Notes: generated from the letters alone by a model not told the origin. Shown: positions 9,899 to 21,589, numbered from the stretch's first letter. The stretch is 64,000 nucleotides of DNA from Falciphora oryzae (GCA_000733355.1 JNVV01000078.1:59146-123145), one strand, 5' to 3'. Translations and numbers: made by a program.

Positions 9899-12103
9899 TT
9901 ACGACGTCGTATCCTGGGGAGCCACTTGGACTCTGATATCTTTAGTCTGCCACGTGGGATCTGGAATATCGGCAAGGATGGCCGCCCGAAGCTGATTCAT
10001 CGTCTTGGGGGGAGTCTGCTGGCCGCGGAACGCACGGCCGTCTACCGTCGCCAGGCTGTCCAGCTCGAGCGCGCAAAGCTGGGCGGCTTCGGAATAGGCA
10101 AATATCTTGAACGTCTCGACAGGCCGCCAGCCGCCCCGAGCTGCCTGGCGTAGCTCCGGGGCAATCTCCACCCCCATGATGACCTGACGCTCTTTGGGCT
10201 GGTCTTCGCCGTCGGCGCCGGTCAGCACCGCAAACGGGCCGTCCGTAGGGAAAACCTTTTGGACGGCGAATTCAGCCGAGCAGTCCAGGATGACGAAGTG
10301 CACTTCCCGCTTGCTGAGGTTTTCGACTTTGACACGAAATAGCCGTTTCTCTTCTACACTGTACAGGCCCTCCTCGTTACTCGGTTCCATTGTCGAGACT
10401 GGTTCAAGCCTCTCTCCGCGCACATCCAGGGCGTTCGGCGCGGCGTCTATACTCACGGTAATGAGAGCAGAGCTTCTGTTGTTTTCCACGCGATAGTTGG
10501 TCAATTCTCTGGTCCACTTGTATCGGGCCAGGTGCTCGAGACGGCGTACGAGCCTGAGCATACCACGATCGAGGTCGCCACCCTCGGCTGGAATAGGGTG
10601 GAGAGCCGGGCCCATGATGGCCGTGACCGCGCCCAACTGGCCGTCGATGGCGAAATGGTGGGAGTTGTCGATCGAGACTCGGAATGTCGCAGTGTCGTCG
10701 TCCGCCAGGGCAAGCCAGGTCCGGCCGGCGAGATTCCCATCCCAAAGCTGCGTAAATCTCTCTCGCTTCTCGGCATCCACGTCGAACCAAACAGTGGAGC
10801 GGCTCCCGACCGGCAGAGACCTCAGGATGGCAACGCAGCCTGTTACAATATCTGCCCAGCGAGTATCATCTCTTGGATCCTTAAAGGTGGCAATCGAGTC
10901 TCCATTCCTCACCTTCACCACTTCCACTTCTGCAAGCGCGTTGCCCGGTTCGATTTCGGGATCGCAGTCGATAGAATATATGGCATACACCGAGTTTTTC
11001 CGTACTCCGTGCATCAGACCACCGCCCAGTGTGACGTGTCGATCAGCTGGAGCTACTTTACTGTCCGTCGATGTGTCGACGACCCTGTGTCCATACACGC
11101 GGGCTCGCACTGCTTCGTTGAAGAAGAACCGATCCTTATCTCCAACAAGGTATGGCGTCTGCTCGGGCTCAGCCTGCTGGACCTTGCTGCAGACCGTCTC
11201 ATAAATGGCCTGAGCTGACATGCCTAACGGGCCGAGTTTGAGGATGTCGAGCAGACACTTGGTCAGGACTCCGTGGGCGCCGTCACGTGTCTCGGAGGCC
11301 TTCTTCTGTGCGATGCAAGCGGCGAGGACGACAAAGCCCTGCGGCTCGTGCAGCCACGATGGTTGGTCGGCCCAGAACGCAATCCTGTCCATTGTGGCCT
11401 TATTGGGCGCGTCGTCGTACGCGCCGTCGCAGTGTGAGTCGTAGACGTCCTTGATGCCTCGCAAGCGTTCGTTCCGCCTGCCGTCGGCCCCCTCACGAAC
11501 TGCCCCGCCCGAGTGGCAGCAATCGAGCACCACCGTCACGACCAGCCCGGCCTCGACCATGTCCTGCAGCAAAACGGCAATTTCGAGGTCGCGGAGGTAG
11601 TGCCCGCCATACAGGACGTCGCTTGGCACCAATGCGTGGTCCTCGTCATCGACCGTGCCGGACACGGCCTTACCGGCCCTCGTGCCCCCCCTCAGGTGCG
11701 CAAATACGGTAGTGGCGCGGGCCCCGTGACCGGAGAAGTGGACGTAGACCAGGTCCCCCTTCCTGGCGCCTGATCCTTTCCCATTTTTGACATCCTCGGA
11801 TACTTTGCGTAGTTCGTGGACGATATGTTCGTACGTGGGCTCGATCCGGTCGGCTGGGAGCCGCCAGCGATGTGTTCCCTGTTCGGGATCGGGGGCGAGC
11901 AGCTTTGTAATATTCTGTGGAGGGACCCGGAGCGCTTTGAGGAGGTAATCTTCGACCGCGAGAACGTCGTTGACACAGCCGAGCAAGGTCGGGTATGAGA
12001 TGTCACTGCCCCCACGGCTACGGCGTGGCGTAGTAGGCGGTTTACCACCCTCTCCGTAGTAGTCTATCCCAATCAGAACTGCCCATTTCGCCGGTCCTTC
12101 CAT
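9899..12103 (-). CDS. Metacaspase-like caspase-domain (C14) protein
   Basis: This intronless gene encodes 734 residues if it starts at the ATG at 12103 (MEGPAKWAVLIGID). That is where caspase-domain proteins of this type usually begin; the frame extends to another ATG at 12205, which would add 34 non-conserved residues. The p20-like domain spans about residues 6-330. It has the catalytic His in YVHFSGHG (His126) and the catalytic Cys in VLDCCHSG (Cys196), with acidic TVDDEDHALVPSD between. The remaining 400 residues are a long C-terminal region with beta-rich segments and no named domain. There is no N-terminal prodomain of the Q/N-rich or zinc-finger kind. Type I metacaspases cleave after Arg/Lys and act in fungal cell death and proteostasis. 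The substrate here is unknown; the convergent neighbour at 8967-9818 is a candidate. Confidence 0.88.
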   Translation of the reverse strand: MEGPAKWAVLIGIDYYGEGGKPPTTPRRSRGGSDISYPTLLGCVNDVLAVEDYLLKALRVPPQNITKLLAPDPEQGTHRWRLPADRIEPTYEHIVHELRKVSEDVKNGKGSGARKGDLVYVHFSGHGARATTVFAHLRGGTRAGKAVSGTVDDEDHALVPSDVLYGGHYLRDLEIAVLLQDMVEAGLVVTVVLDCCHSGGAVREGADGRRNERLRGIKDVYDSHCDGAYDDAPNKATMDRIAFWADQPSWLHEPQGFVVLAACIAQKKASETRDGAHGVLTKCLLDILKLGPLGMSAQAIYETVCSKVQQAEPEQTPYLVGDKDRFFFNEAVRARVYGHRVVDTSTDSKVAPADRHVTLGGGLMHGVRKNSVYAIYSIDCDPEIEPGNALAEVEVVKVRNGDSIATFKDPRDDTRWADIVTGCVAILRSLPVGSRSTVWFDVDAEKRERFTQLWDGNLAGRTWLALADDDTATFRVSIDNSHHFAIDGQLGAVTAIMGPALHPIPAEGGDLDRGMLRLVRRLEHLARYKWTRELTNYRVENNRSSALITVSIDAAPNALDVRGERLEPVSTMEPSNEEGLYSVEEKRLFRVKVENLSKREVHFVILDCSAEFAVQKVFPTDGPFAVLTGADGEDQPKERQVIMGVEIAPELRQAARGGWRPVETFKIFAYSEAAQLCALELDSLATVDGRAFRGQQTPPKTMNQLRAAILADIPDPTWQTKDIRVQVAPQDTTS

Positions 12104-14310
12104 GGCCGAATTTCGCGGCGCTAAGCGGTATGCGGCGAGTGTTGAGGATGGCGCGTGAGATGTGGTGATGCTTCTAATTGTGTGTTTCGGGTCCCCAACC
12201 AACAAAGCTGCGGTATGGAGACTATTAGCAAGGGAGGAGCAGGCTTCAGGAAGACCCAGTCGACGGAGGCCCTACTCTTGACCAGGCAGTTGGGTGATGC
12301 GGCAGGTAAACACGGCCTGAACCGTGCCACGACGGTTAAATATTTGGGCAGCCTTCGGCCATCTCTAGGGCCATCCAGTTCGGGGCGTGGAGGTGCCAAC
12401 CATCAAATCTGCAGCCATCTGCACATTGCTGCGGGATGACGGAAAGGATCAGTCACATTAAGAAAGCGCGACGGGAGATGACACTACATTCCCGTGACAG
12501 GAAGCACCTCGACTCCTCAGGCAGAGCGGGTGCCATACTTCACAAAGTTCAGGGTTTGCTGCGTTTCGTCGCTCGCTGCGGCTACACTGCAATGCAAGGC
12601 TCTGTTGGGAGCGGTTTCCAATTGGCTTTGGCTCGTCGAGGTCCACCCCGTTCTTTCGTTATTTTTCTCCTTTCACCGAAGGCGCATGGCTCTGCATTGA
12701 TCGGACCATGTCCGCATTGTGGTACGGCCTGCCAGCTGGAGGTAATGCATCATACGGCTATGCCACCGCTGCAGCCATTGAACGACACGGTAGTGGCGTC
12801 TAGGACTACGTCACTGGTCCGTCGGATTTATCCTGCAGATTTCGGTCGGCACGGAGCGGAGTTCGTCGCTCGGTTCGTTCGCCCGAAGCTGCACGCTGCC
12901 AGCTTCTGTTGACAAAGCTAAGAAAACAGGCGCGCCTGGGGCTTCCTTCTCCCAGACCTCAGCTTCTCTTGCAATGGCTCGGCCGGCCTGTGCATTAGCG
13001 CGCATGCAACCATTCCTGTTCCGGCTGGAGACCGACGCCCTGTTCTTGTGTGTGTGGCAGACGATTGGCGTTCCGTTGCCCACAGGGTCCAGGGATTGCA
13101 TCCTTCCACAGCGTCTTTGCACTTTGCGAGCCGGCCTCATTCCAGGTCGCGGTATGGTAAATAGGTTGGTAGTTACGGTCGGCACCTCCCCACCGTTGAA
13201 GCCTTGTTGCGCCCTCCACTGCATGGGCTCACGCCAGTTGAGGCTTCCACCACGGAGGGCTGAAAAACCCCGCACTCGGGCTCGGCTGTAGGACCGCCGA
13301 TCATAATCTGTGTGAGGTCGACGCGACCTCTCGGGGGGAAGGGCTGCACTACAAGCGCAGGACAACAAACGTGGATTGTGGTTGTTCTGCAGGAAAACTC
13401 TCAAAGGAGAATGGCGTGGGTGCCAGATCTACTAGGCAGGCGGGCGTGGAGCCGGTTGTGGGCCAGTGGAACCAGTGACCACCTCGCACATAATCCATAG
13501 CCGTCGTGGAATTCAGTCGGCACGGGCAGGATCCGGGGAACCCCCCCTGGAACAGCATGCCTCCGGCACACTGCTGCAGCCCGCAGAGCCTAATAAACCC
13601 ACCCGCGGTACGGCCCAGCACGTTCATTAGCAGGTTGTCGTCGGCAGTGTCATGGGCTCATGCGGGGTCTCAATCAGATATGTTCCGTTTGTCAGCGGAT
13701 TCAGAACTTGCGGAAATCGCAACCGCGATAGCGGCATGCTGCCTCTCTATTGCGTTTACGAAACTGAAATGACAGAAGTGCTCTGGCTGCTTCCTTTATC
13801 GAGTTGGGCTAGGGCCACCCTATTCTCTTCGGATTCACACCGTCATTATCAATCTCTTGGTCAGGCCGATGCAGAGTCTCCTCTCCATCCACCCACCTCG
13901 TACTTGCTTATCAGATCTGGTGGAATGGGTTCAGTACCCGGTTCAGTACCCGGCCTCACCAGACCCGCTCGTCAGCGACAGGCACGGGCCCGTCTAACGA
14001 GGGGCAGGCACCCCCGCTGCACCGGCAATTGCGGCCACAGGTGCAGCCGCAAATGCATCATGTCCGGACTACTGTACCCGCGTCAGCGCAGCCCGCACAC
14101 GGCAGACGGTGGTACAGATGGACTAGGATTCCTTTTCGGGTGCGCACTTGGGCTCTTGGCACACGTCACTGAACGCGAGCGCGCACGACAGGGTGGTGAC
14201 GGTCGTTGAAGACCGTGCGGAGGTCCGGCATGACCGACAGCAGCTTGGACGGGCCCAGTTCTGGCCGCATGCCCCGCGAGCGCCGGAGGATGTAGTGGAA
14301 GTTCTTATTA
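12104..14310. other. Intergenic region, no gene supported
   Basis: Frames of up to 197 codons occur on both strands (for example 12811-13404 minus and 13652-14209 plus). Their composition is irregular, they overlap each other and they show no family motif. I see no RNA gene. The right end is the TA target site of the transposon at 14311. Confidence 0.4.
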
Positions 14311-15165
14311 GGGCCTGATCGGCGGCACCGGTCAGGGAGCTCCTGATCAGGGAGAATGCCAAGGGACAAGGGTTTTTTATTTTATCTCGACGCACCTTAC
14401 CTGTTTTGGCTGCCAAGTCGGTGCACAAGCGTCCTCCCTGGGCCAGGGAATCTTGTGCAAAAACACAGGGGTCAAACCAATGTATCTCATCAGCAGGGAT
14501 TCGTTTTAGGCCCAAACTAAGCCAAATTTGTACTAGTTGCCCAGCAAAAATGGCTCAACCCCTCGTTTTTCGTCTGTAAGCTTCCCCGGCCGTGGGAGGT
14601 CCGGGGAGAGATGGTCAGGGAAGCCCAGGGAGAGGTTGTCAGGGAGGCCGCCGTGGGGTTGTTGTTCAACTGCAAAAAAATGGGCAAATTTATTAGCAAA
14701 AAGGAAGCTATTTACACGTCATAGGGAACGACCGGGGTCGCTTTTTTCGAGGCGTGGCGGCGATAGTGACTGTTGTTGCAGTTTTCCGTTTGCGCAAAAT
14801 CCGCAGGGAAGAAGAACTCCAATATCAGGCTCGATTTAGGAGTTGGGAATAGCTTCATCGAACGCGCTGGCGTCGATCGAGGCCTGGGAATCAACAGGGA
14901 GTTGGAAAAACATCTTTTTCGGGATAATCTATGCTGATTTTGGCGCACAGAGGCAGGCTCGTCGTGTTGAGTCTTGACAGCAACAATCTCTGTGCCCTCC
15001 CCCTCCAAAATAGAGGTAAAAACCCCCACCTCAGCCATCAACCCTGTTTCTTGGCAGACGCCCGCTGACAAGGCCTACCCTGACGGTACTTCCGACCCCC
15101 CTGCACAATTTTTTGTACCTTCTCCCTGATCAGGATCTCCCTGACCGGTGCCGCCGATCACGCCC
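14311..15165. mobile_element. Non-autonomous TIR transposon, TA target duplication
   Basis: The terminal inverted repeats are 46 bp (14311-14356 and 15120-15165) and match at 44 of 46 positions; both begin GGGC and contain TGATCGGCGGCACCGGTCAG. The dinucleotide TA directly flanks both ends (14309-14310 and 15166-15167), which is the target-site signature of the Tc1/mariner/pogo superfamily. The 763 nt between the repeats hold no transposase frame, so the element would need one supplied in trans, as MITE-like elements do. Sub-terminal copies of CAGGGAG occur inside it. The two TIR mismatches suggest moderate age. Confidence 0.85.
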
Positions 15166-15167
15166 TA

Positions 15168-15691
15168 CTACGGGCTTTTTCTGCTCATCAAATGTGCCTG
15201 TACAGTTCTTTGCATGTGGGATTTGATGACCGAGACAAGGGTGGGTTGCAGTACCTGCTCGGGTCGCTGCGAGCCAGAATACTTGCCGACTTACTGACGC
15301 TCGCCAGGAGAGAGGGGGGCAAGGGTTTGTATGCACCCTGTATCCAATCCCAACCAAGCTTTAACTGCTGCAAGCCACCACCATCAGCATTGCACACGCA
15401 GAAGCCCTGCTGAAGAGCCACGACACGCAAGCCAGGGATGCAGCAGCTCAGCAGCTGAACCCACTACCCATGTCTTCTTGGACTTAATTGGTGAGTAACG
15501 ACGCTCTGTGTCGGCGGCCTCTTCGAGACACGACAGTCGGGCGAGCGCTTCGAGGCCTCCCCGGGCTGTTTGAGGTAAACGGATGGATTTATAATCCCCG
15601 TTGCCGTCCGACAAAAGCCCGAGGGTGGCCTTGTTCTTTCAGTGAAATCCCCCGAGGCACATAGCACGCAACCTAATAATCACTGAGCGCA
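15168..15691. other. Upstream region of the CHAT gene
   Basis: No coding sequence is supported. It should contain the promoter and leader of the gene starting at 15692. The transposon at 14311-15165 ends about 525 nt before that start, close enough to influence expression. Confidence 0.35.
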
Positions 15692-18600
15692 ATGAGCAGC
15701 TCCGAGAACGGGCCGACCGGCCCGGAAGGCTCTGGCCCCGATGGCACTTCCTCAGTTGAGGACGGGAAACAATCCGACTCCTCTCAGTCTAGCTCGTCTC
15801 CGGAGGACGAAGGAGCTTCACGGCCGCCTGACCCCGGGCCGGTTGACAAGAGCTGTGAAGCCGGGATTACTCAGCCCAAAGACGGGTCGGCGACTGCCAG
15901 CCCAGAAAGCCCGCACATGAACAGGCTAGGAGTGAAGAGGCGAAGCTCGTCGTTGTCGACGCCGGTGTCGAAAAGGCTCAGGAAAGAGCCAGCTGCTGGG
16001 GCAGATACTAATGTAGACGTTGAGACGACTCAAGAAGCCGCTTCAGGAGCAAAGGCTCCTCCTGAAAAGGACGGGGAGGCCGCCGGCGCAGGCATATGCA
16101 CAACGGCAGCAAGGCGGCTGGGGCCGCCTCAGGGTCGTCGTCCACAGCATGCCCCGGGGCCGAGGACGCGCAGAGCCCCTCCTCGCCTCAGGTGGACCCC
16201 CCATACGAGGGCTCAGCCAGCACGATCCGGCTGCGGAGCATGGACGACAACTCCTCATCTCGTTCTCTCGAGTCAATCTCTGGATACTTCACAACTGCAG
16301 CAATGGCCCCCCAGCATACCGTTAAGATGGAGCCATTCAACATTGAGGCGGAGATGGCCTCTCTCCTCGATGACATGAGCGAAGATGACCTTCGTTCGTT
16401 CGCGGGGCTGCACGAAGATCCCGCAAACGATCTCCAAATCGAACTCTATATTTACGCCTATTTCCTCATCTTCACGAAAACACGCTCAACAGAACACCTT
16501 GAACAAGCCATTCAGCGGACGGAGGGATGGATCGCAGTAACGGCTGCGGACCACCCAGATCGTGCTCGGCGATTTCGTATTCTCGACATGATGTCGGCAG
16601 AGATGAGCCAGCGCAGTCTCATCTTTGAAGAGTTGCTGTCGTGGACTAGGTGAGCTGCATTATTCTCCAAACCCTTTCTCGTAAAATCGCCGCGGTGCTT
16701 CTGGCCTGGCTGCTAACTCGCTGGTGTCCATTAGTCAAAGGATTAAACAAGAGTCAACCTATGACGAGGCTAGCATCCAAATAAATCGTCTAAGCGATCA
16801 AGCAGCGAGACTAGCAGAGAAATATCAGCACACTGGCAGCGTAAGAGACCTAAATGAGGCTATTCGGATTATGGAACAAGCAATCGATATGGCAGGACGA
16901 TACATCTCACCTGCCATGTTAAGCAACCTAGGGGCGATGCTCGGCACGCGATTTGAACGCACCGGTTCGATGGGCGATCTCGACCGTGCCGTCGACGTTA
17001 CGACCAAAGCAGTGGACGCCACACCTCAAAACCACCCCGATCGCGCTGGCTGGTTAAGCAACCTAGGGGCGATGCTCGGCACGCGATTTGAACGCACCGG
17101 TTCGATGGACGATCTCGACCGACAGCTCTCCTCGTATAGGGAAGGTTGGAGTTGCCGTACCGCTCCCCCGTCCACTCGCATTCGTCTGGCTCGGCATGCC
17201 GCTCGCATTCTCACCTTGCAGCCAAATTGGAAAGAAGCAAGCCTGTTGCTGCACGAAGCTGTAAACCTCCTCCCTACTGTGAGCCCACGATCATTAAAGC
17301 ATACCGATAAGCAGCACATGCTCGCAGACTTCGCTGGCTTGGCTTCCATGGCAGCGGCCACGGCTCTAAACGCGGGAAAGGAGGCAGACCATGCCCTGCA
17401 GCTCCTCGAACTTGGTCGCGGCATCATTGCTGGCCTGCTGATGGACATGCGCGGAGATATTTCGGATCTCAAGCAGAAGCGCCCTAGCTTGGCAGACGAA
17501 TTTGTCTCCCTTCGAGACGAGCTGGACTCGCCAGCGGACAGTCCAATTGTTCCGAGTTCTGGCGATAACACATCTTCCTGGGAATCGCAAGCGAAGCGAC
17601 GCCGCGACGCGGACCAGAAATTCAGCGAGCTCATTACGAGGATTCGTGCTCAGCCTGGATTCCACAACTTTCTTCTTCCGCCGACTGCAGACGAGTTGAT
17701 GGCCGCAGCAGATTCAGACCCCATCGTTGTCGTCAATGTGAGCCCCTACCGCTGCGACGCGTTCCTCATCCAGCACGACCGGATTAGGGTGCTGGAACTA
17801 CCTCATCTCACGGAGGAAGATGTTCAAAAATGGGCTCAGGATCTGCGATCATCCTCTTTCGATTTAGCACCATTACTACAGTGGCTTTGGGATTTCCTCG
17901 GCTGCCCGGTTCTGGAAGCGCTAGGATTCGAAAACCCCGTCTCCGACGACAACTGGCCTCGAATATGGTGGATTCCAACCGGAGCACTCAGCCAGCTACC
18001 GCTCCATGCAGCGGGATACCATACGCGGGGGTCCTCTGAGACAGTTCTCGACAGGGTCATGTCGTCGTACACCTCGTCGGTCAAGGCATTGCTATTTGGG
18101 CGCCGTCATCATGTTCGCGAACCGGCAGGACCTCGGTCTGACCAAGCTCTCCTCGTTGCCATGCGCGAAACGCCAGGCTTGTTCACGAATGGAATCCTTC
18201 CATTTGCGGCGGATGAAATAGAGATGTTGAAGAACATCTGCCCGTCGCTCCAGCTACAGCCAATAACACCAACACTACGCAAGGACGACGTCCTCAGACG
18301 CTTGCAGGAGTCTAGGATATTTCACTTTGCGGGCCACGGGCAGTCGGATCCAGTGGAGCCTTCGCAGAGTTGCTTGCTCCTCGAGGATTGGAAAACCAAC
18401 CCGCTCACCGTGGGAGACCTCCGTGACCACAGGCTCCAAGAGAACCCGCCGTTTCTTGGTTATCTTTCTGCTTGCTCGACTGGGGCCAACAAGGTGGATG
18501 AACTCGCAGACGAGGGAATCCATCTCATTAGCGCCATCCAACTTGCAGGTTTCCGGCACGTTGTTGGAACGCTCTGGGAAGTATCGGATAAGCACTGCGT

Positions 18601-18820
18601 CGATGTCGCGAAAGTGTTCTACGAGACGCTGCGTGACGAAGGGATGACGGACATGGCGGTCTGCCGAGGAGTTCATCGAGCTGTTCGAGCGCTGCGTGAC
18701 GGCGGGGTTGAGAAGAGCCGGGAGGCGAGGAAAGGCTTCTGTGCGGGATCAGGGGGTCGGGAAACGGAAAATTGCCTGACGAACATCTACTGGATTCCCT
18801 ACGTTCATTTTGGTGTTTAG
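15692..18820 (+). CDS. TPR-CHAT (caspase-like) protein
   Basis: The CHAT domain fills roughly the last 430 residues. It has the catalytic His in FHFAGHGQSD (codon 18335-18337) and the catalytic Cys in LSACSTG (codon 18473-18475), so the dyad is intact. N-terminal to it are TPR-like units (LSNLGAMLGTRFERTGSMDDLDR), a helical linker and a disordered Ser/Pro-rich head with a basic segment (VKRRSSSLSTPVSKRLRKE). The intron at 16650-16734 (85 nt, GTGAGC...TTAG) is clear and restores frame. A frame change near 16013-16113 needs another intron; GTAGAC at 16013 with AAG at 16113 is in phase and gives 980 residues, but it is uncertain, and a start at 16096 is possible. Fungal CHAT proteins are often the protease module of NLR-type systems, with TPRs as the sensing or scaffolding part. 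The role is inferred from the family. Confidence 0.8.
16918..17121 (+). repeat. Near-identical TPR-coding direct repeats
   Basis: A 69-nt block at 16918-16986 recurs at 17053-17121 with one mismatch. The copies are offset by 135 nt, or 45 codons. Both encode the same TPR-type unit in the CHAT gene. Identity this high between repeats within one gene suggests recent duplication or homogenisation, and the array has only two units where relatives usually carry many. Confidence 0.88.
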
Positions 18821-19385
18821 GTTAGCAAAACACGGCAACCCGCCAGGGTTCGTGGATCCAGGTGGCTGTGATCAGCAGAATGTAGAACATCAATTCCTAG
18901 GGCAATGACAAGTCATGGTAAAGCGTGCCGTCGCGCGAATGGCGTGTGCCTCTAGAGGACTCTGTCAGTGAGGCGGTGGGGCTCGTCGGCTCGAGCACCA
19001 GAGCGAAACCGACCATCTTGCCGCTCACGATCGCCCCCTCCTTTGGACTGCGAGTTGCTGCAGCAGCGCATGCACCAGACTATTCCAGGCCGGTTCGGCG
19101 CGGCCTTTGCGTAAGCACGTTTTGGCCTCTGCCTCGATCTGCACACCGTGAACGTATCCAGGCCAAGTTCATCGTCACTCATTAAGGCGTAGCCCACCAG
19201 GATCCGCACGAACTTCTCGGGGTGGATGTCGAATGGGCCGGAGCTATACGGGCCGGACCGGTCAAACACCCAAGCCTTCGTCGTATTCCGTGCAGGAGAA
19301 AGCCGTGGACAAAGCGACGGGTTGGCTGGCCGGAGAAAATGTCCCGCATATATCTGGAGAACTGGAATAAAAGTTCTTTAGCGGG
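18821..19385. other. Intergenic stretch, no gene supported
   Basis: This stretch follows the CHAT stop. Short frames on both strands lack recognisable motifs. The right edge runs into the PAS-domain relic. Confidence 0.35.
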
Positions 19386-20045
19386 TAGCGTCGGCGGCGG
19401 CGGCGGCGGAGCAGCAGGACAGCAGCCAGACGCTCAGCGCCGACGACGCGTCGACTCTTCTCGAGCGGATCAAGCCCAAAGGGGTGGGACAAGATGCTGC
19501 TAGAGAATGCCAACGACGCGGTGCACGTGCTGACGCCCAAGGACGCGTTCCAGTACCTGTCGCCGTGGTGCAAGAAGGTGATCTGGTAGGACGCGGCAGA
19601 GCTGGTGGGGCCCGGCTCCATCAAGAACACGCTCACGTCTATCTGCCACCCGTCGCACCTCATCTCGGTCACGCGCGAGCTGAAGGAGGCGTCGCCGACC
19701 AACCCGACGGTTAACATGGCGTTCCTGATCCAGCAGAAGAACAGGTACGCCTGGTTCGAGAGCTACGGGTCGCTGTTCGTCGAGGCGGGCAAGGGGTGCA
19801 GGTTCATCGTGCTGGTCGGGCGCAAGCGACCCGTCTTCACGCTGCGCAAAAAGGACGTGGAGGCGCACGGCAGCATCGGCGGTGGCGGGCTGTGGACCAG
19901 GCTCTCGACGTCGGGCATGTTCCTGTTCGTGTCGTCCAACATCCGCTCGCTGCTGGACCCGCAGCCGCAGGACCTGGTGGGCACAAGCACGGGGGCGGCC
20001 AAGACACCAGGAGGAACAACGGCGGGGGCCTACCTACCTATCTAG
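19386..20045 (+). pseudogene. PAS-domain relic (white-collar-like)
   Basis: Frame 0 from 19494 reads ENANDAVHVLTPKDAFQYL, then an in-frame TAG after KKVIW (about 19587). It continues with DAAELVGPGSIKNTLTSICHPSHLISVTRELKE, KNRYAWFESYGSLFVEAGKG, FIVLVGRKRPVFTLRKKD, LWTRLSTSGMFLFVSS and QDLVGTS. This order matches the PAS domains of the fungal WC-1 photoreceptor group, including the strand-loop WFESxGSLxxExGKG. The segment just upstream (LSADDASTLLERIKPKG) is in another frame, so there is at least one frameshift and one stop. No zinc finger or LOV flavin-binding motif (NCRFLQ) is present. This is a fragment, not a working light receptor. Confidence 0.65.
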
Positions 20046-20380
20046 GTATCTACCCACCTAGATATCTGACGATCACTCGAGTCCGTTTGCTAACCTAGCC
20101 CATATGAAAAGCGCAAGGTGGAGCTTAACATCCCCGAACGCCCACGGCTTGCCGGATCTGGTGTGACCAGCCGGATAACTGGTCTGACGACGAGATCTTG
20201 TGCCACCGTATTAAGGTCATCGATCTGATGGTGTCTCTTTGCAACAAGCGAGAGACCCGTCGGTGCGACCGCATCCGACAGCGAAGGCAAATCGAACTCC
20301 CCATCAAGCAAAACCTAATCGCAGTACCGACAGGGTCACGTTTAAGTTGGTACGGGCCCTGACTGGTGAAATGGAAGTAC

Positions 20381-20806
20381 GTGAGTGAACTGGCTTAATT
20401 TTTTTCCGGCGATTCTACTTGTTCCTGCCGGGTAGGTAGGCCTTTTTATATATACAGTTCGGCCTATCCCCCCTTGCCTCCCTATCGTACCAGTACAAAC
20501 GCAGTGCACAGGGGTGCTCCGCACCCCTTTTAGCACTGACAAGCGCTAAAATTAGCGCTGTACAGGGCCCCAAGCTTAGTTGTATTACATGGTTTGTATT
20601 CAGGGAGGGGTCGCCAACACTCGACCCCCTCATATACCCTCCAACGTCGATCCCGCGGGTTTTCCACCCAGGGGGCTTCCGGTGCCGCGAGCGATTTTCC
20701 GAAAAATTATTTTGTATGGGATTTGCAAAAAATCGACCCACGGTCACCAAACCCATCTCCGCGTTGGGCCTCCAAAGTTGACTTTTGCAAACTTTCAATC
20801 TGATTC
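20381..20806 (-). repeat. Dispersed repeat copy A (solo-LTR-like)
   Basis: This is the inverted copy of the sequence at 38291-38712, at roughly 80-90% identity by eye over about 420 nt. Shared landmarks on the minus strand, in order, are a GGAGGCCCAACGCGGAG block, a GTCGAGTGTTGGCGACCC block, the palindrome AGCGCTAATTTTAGCGCT (20542-20559), the hairpin AGGGGTGC/GCACCCCT (20510-20528) and a TATATAAA-like box (near 20445). A promoter-like box and no coding capacity suggest a solo LTR or another non-coding element. Confidence 0.7.
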
Positions 20807-21111
20807 GCACTTTGGGCCTGGGTGCAAGGTGGGTTGAATCCGGTCACTCCCCGGCGTCGGAGGGCTCCTCAACACCTAGATTTTGCGATTCCCGTGGGCT
20901 TTGATAGTTGGGAATAACCTTAACGGACGCGCCGCCGTCAGTATCCCCCAGGGAGTTAAAACAAAAAAAAAAAACTCATAAAAAGACATTGTTATGGACG
21001 TTGTGTGCTAATTTTTGGCCTACTTAACAGATCCGTCGAAGCGAGAACACCCCGCATGTGATACCCTACCTAAAACAGCGGTGAAAATACTACACGGCCC
21101 ATCAACCCTGT

Positions 21112-21249
21112 NNNNNNNNNNNNNNNNNNNNNNNNNNNNNNNNNNNNNNNNNNNNNNNNNNNNNNNNNNNNNNNNNNNNNNNNNNNNNNNNNNNNNNNNN
21201 NNNNNNNNNNNNNNNNNNNNNNNNNNNNNNNNNNNNNNNNNNNNNNNNN
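21112..21249. other. Assembly gap (138 N)
   Basis: There are 138 consecutive N bases. Frames drawn across it have no meaning. The gap sits between the dispersed repeat copy A and the PD-(D/E)XK relic, so repeats probably broke the assembly. Confidence 0.98.
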
Positions 21250-21589
21250 GCAGGGGACCGAGGGGTGGAACGAGGAGGGGGGAAGGATGCGGATGCCGAC
21301 ATTGATGATTCTCGCTAGCAGACGTGTTTGTTAACGGGGTCGCGCTTATCTATAATCTCGCTGCGCGTACTACGAGGCGTATAGTTTAAGCATGGGTGGA
21401 ACGGCGCTGTGTATGACCGTTTGCTGTGGATTACGCTACCGTTGGGTGGGACGGTTGTCGTCAAGGACTGGTGAGTCTCCTGTGTCTTGTCGCTTATCTC
21501 CTGTCCCCTTTCATATCCTGTTTTCCGGGTAGCTGGCTAACCACCTGTAAACTTCGACCTACGGTACCGAGGCCAACCCCCACAGTGAT

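Noticed and set aside
12104..12205. 34-residue extension of the metacaspase-like protein
   Set aside because: The caspase fold starts right after the second ATG; the extension has no signal or prodomain features. It remains possible.
12811..13404. 197-codon minus-strand frame
   Set aside because: Irregular composition, no motif, and overlapping frames of similar length on the other strand.
21015..21305. Frames drawn across the N run
   Set aside because: They are artefacts of the 138-base assembly gap.
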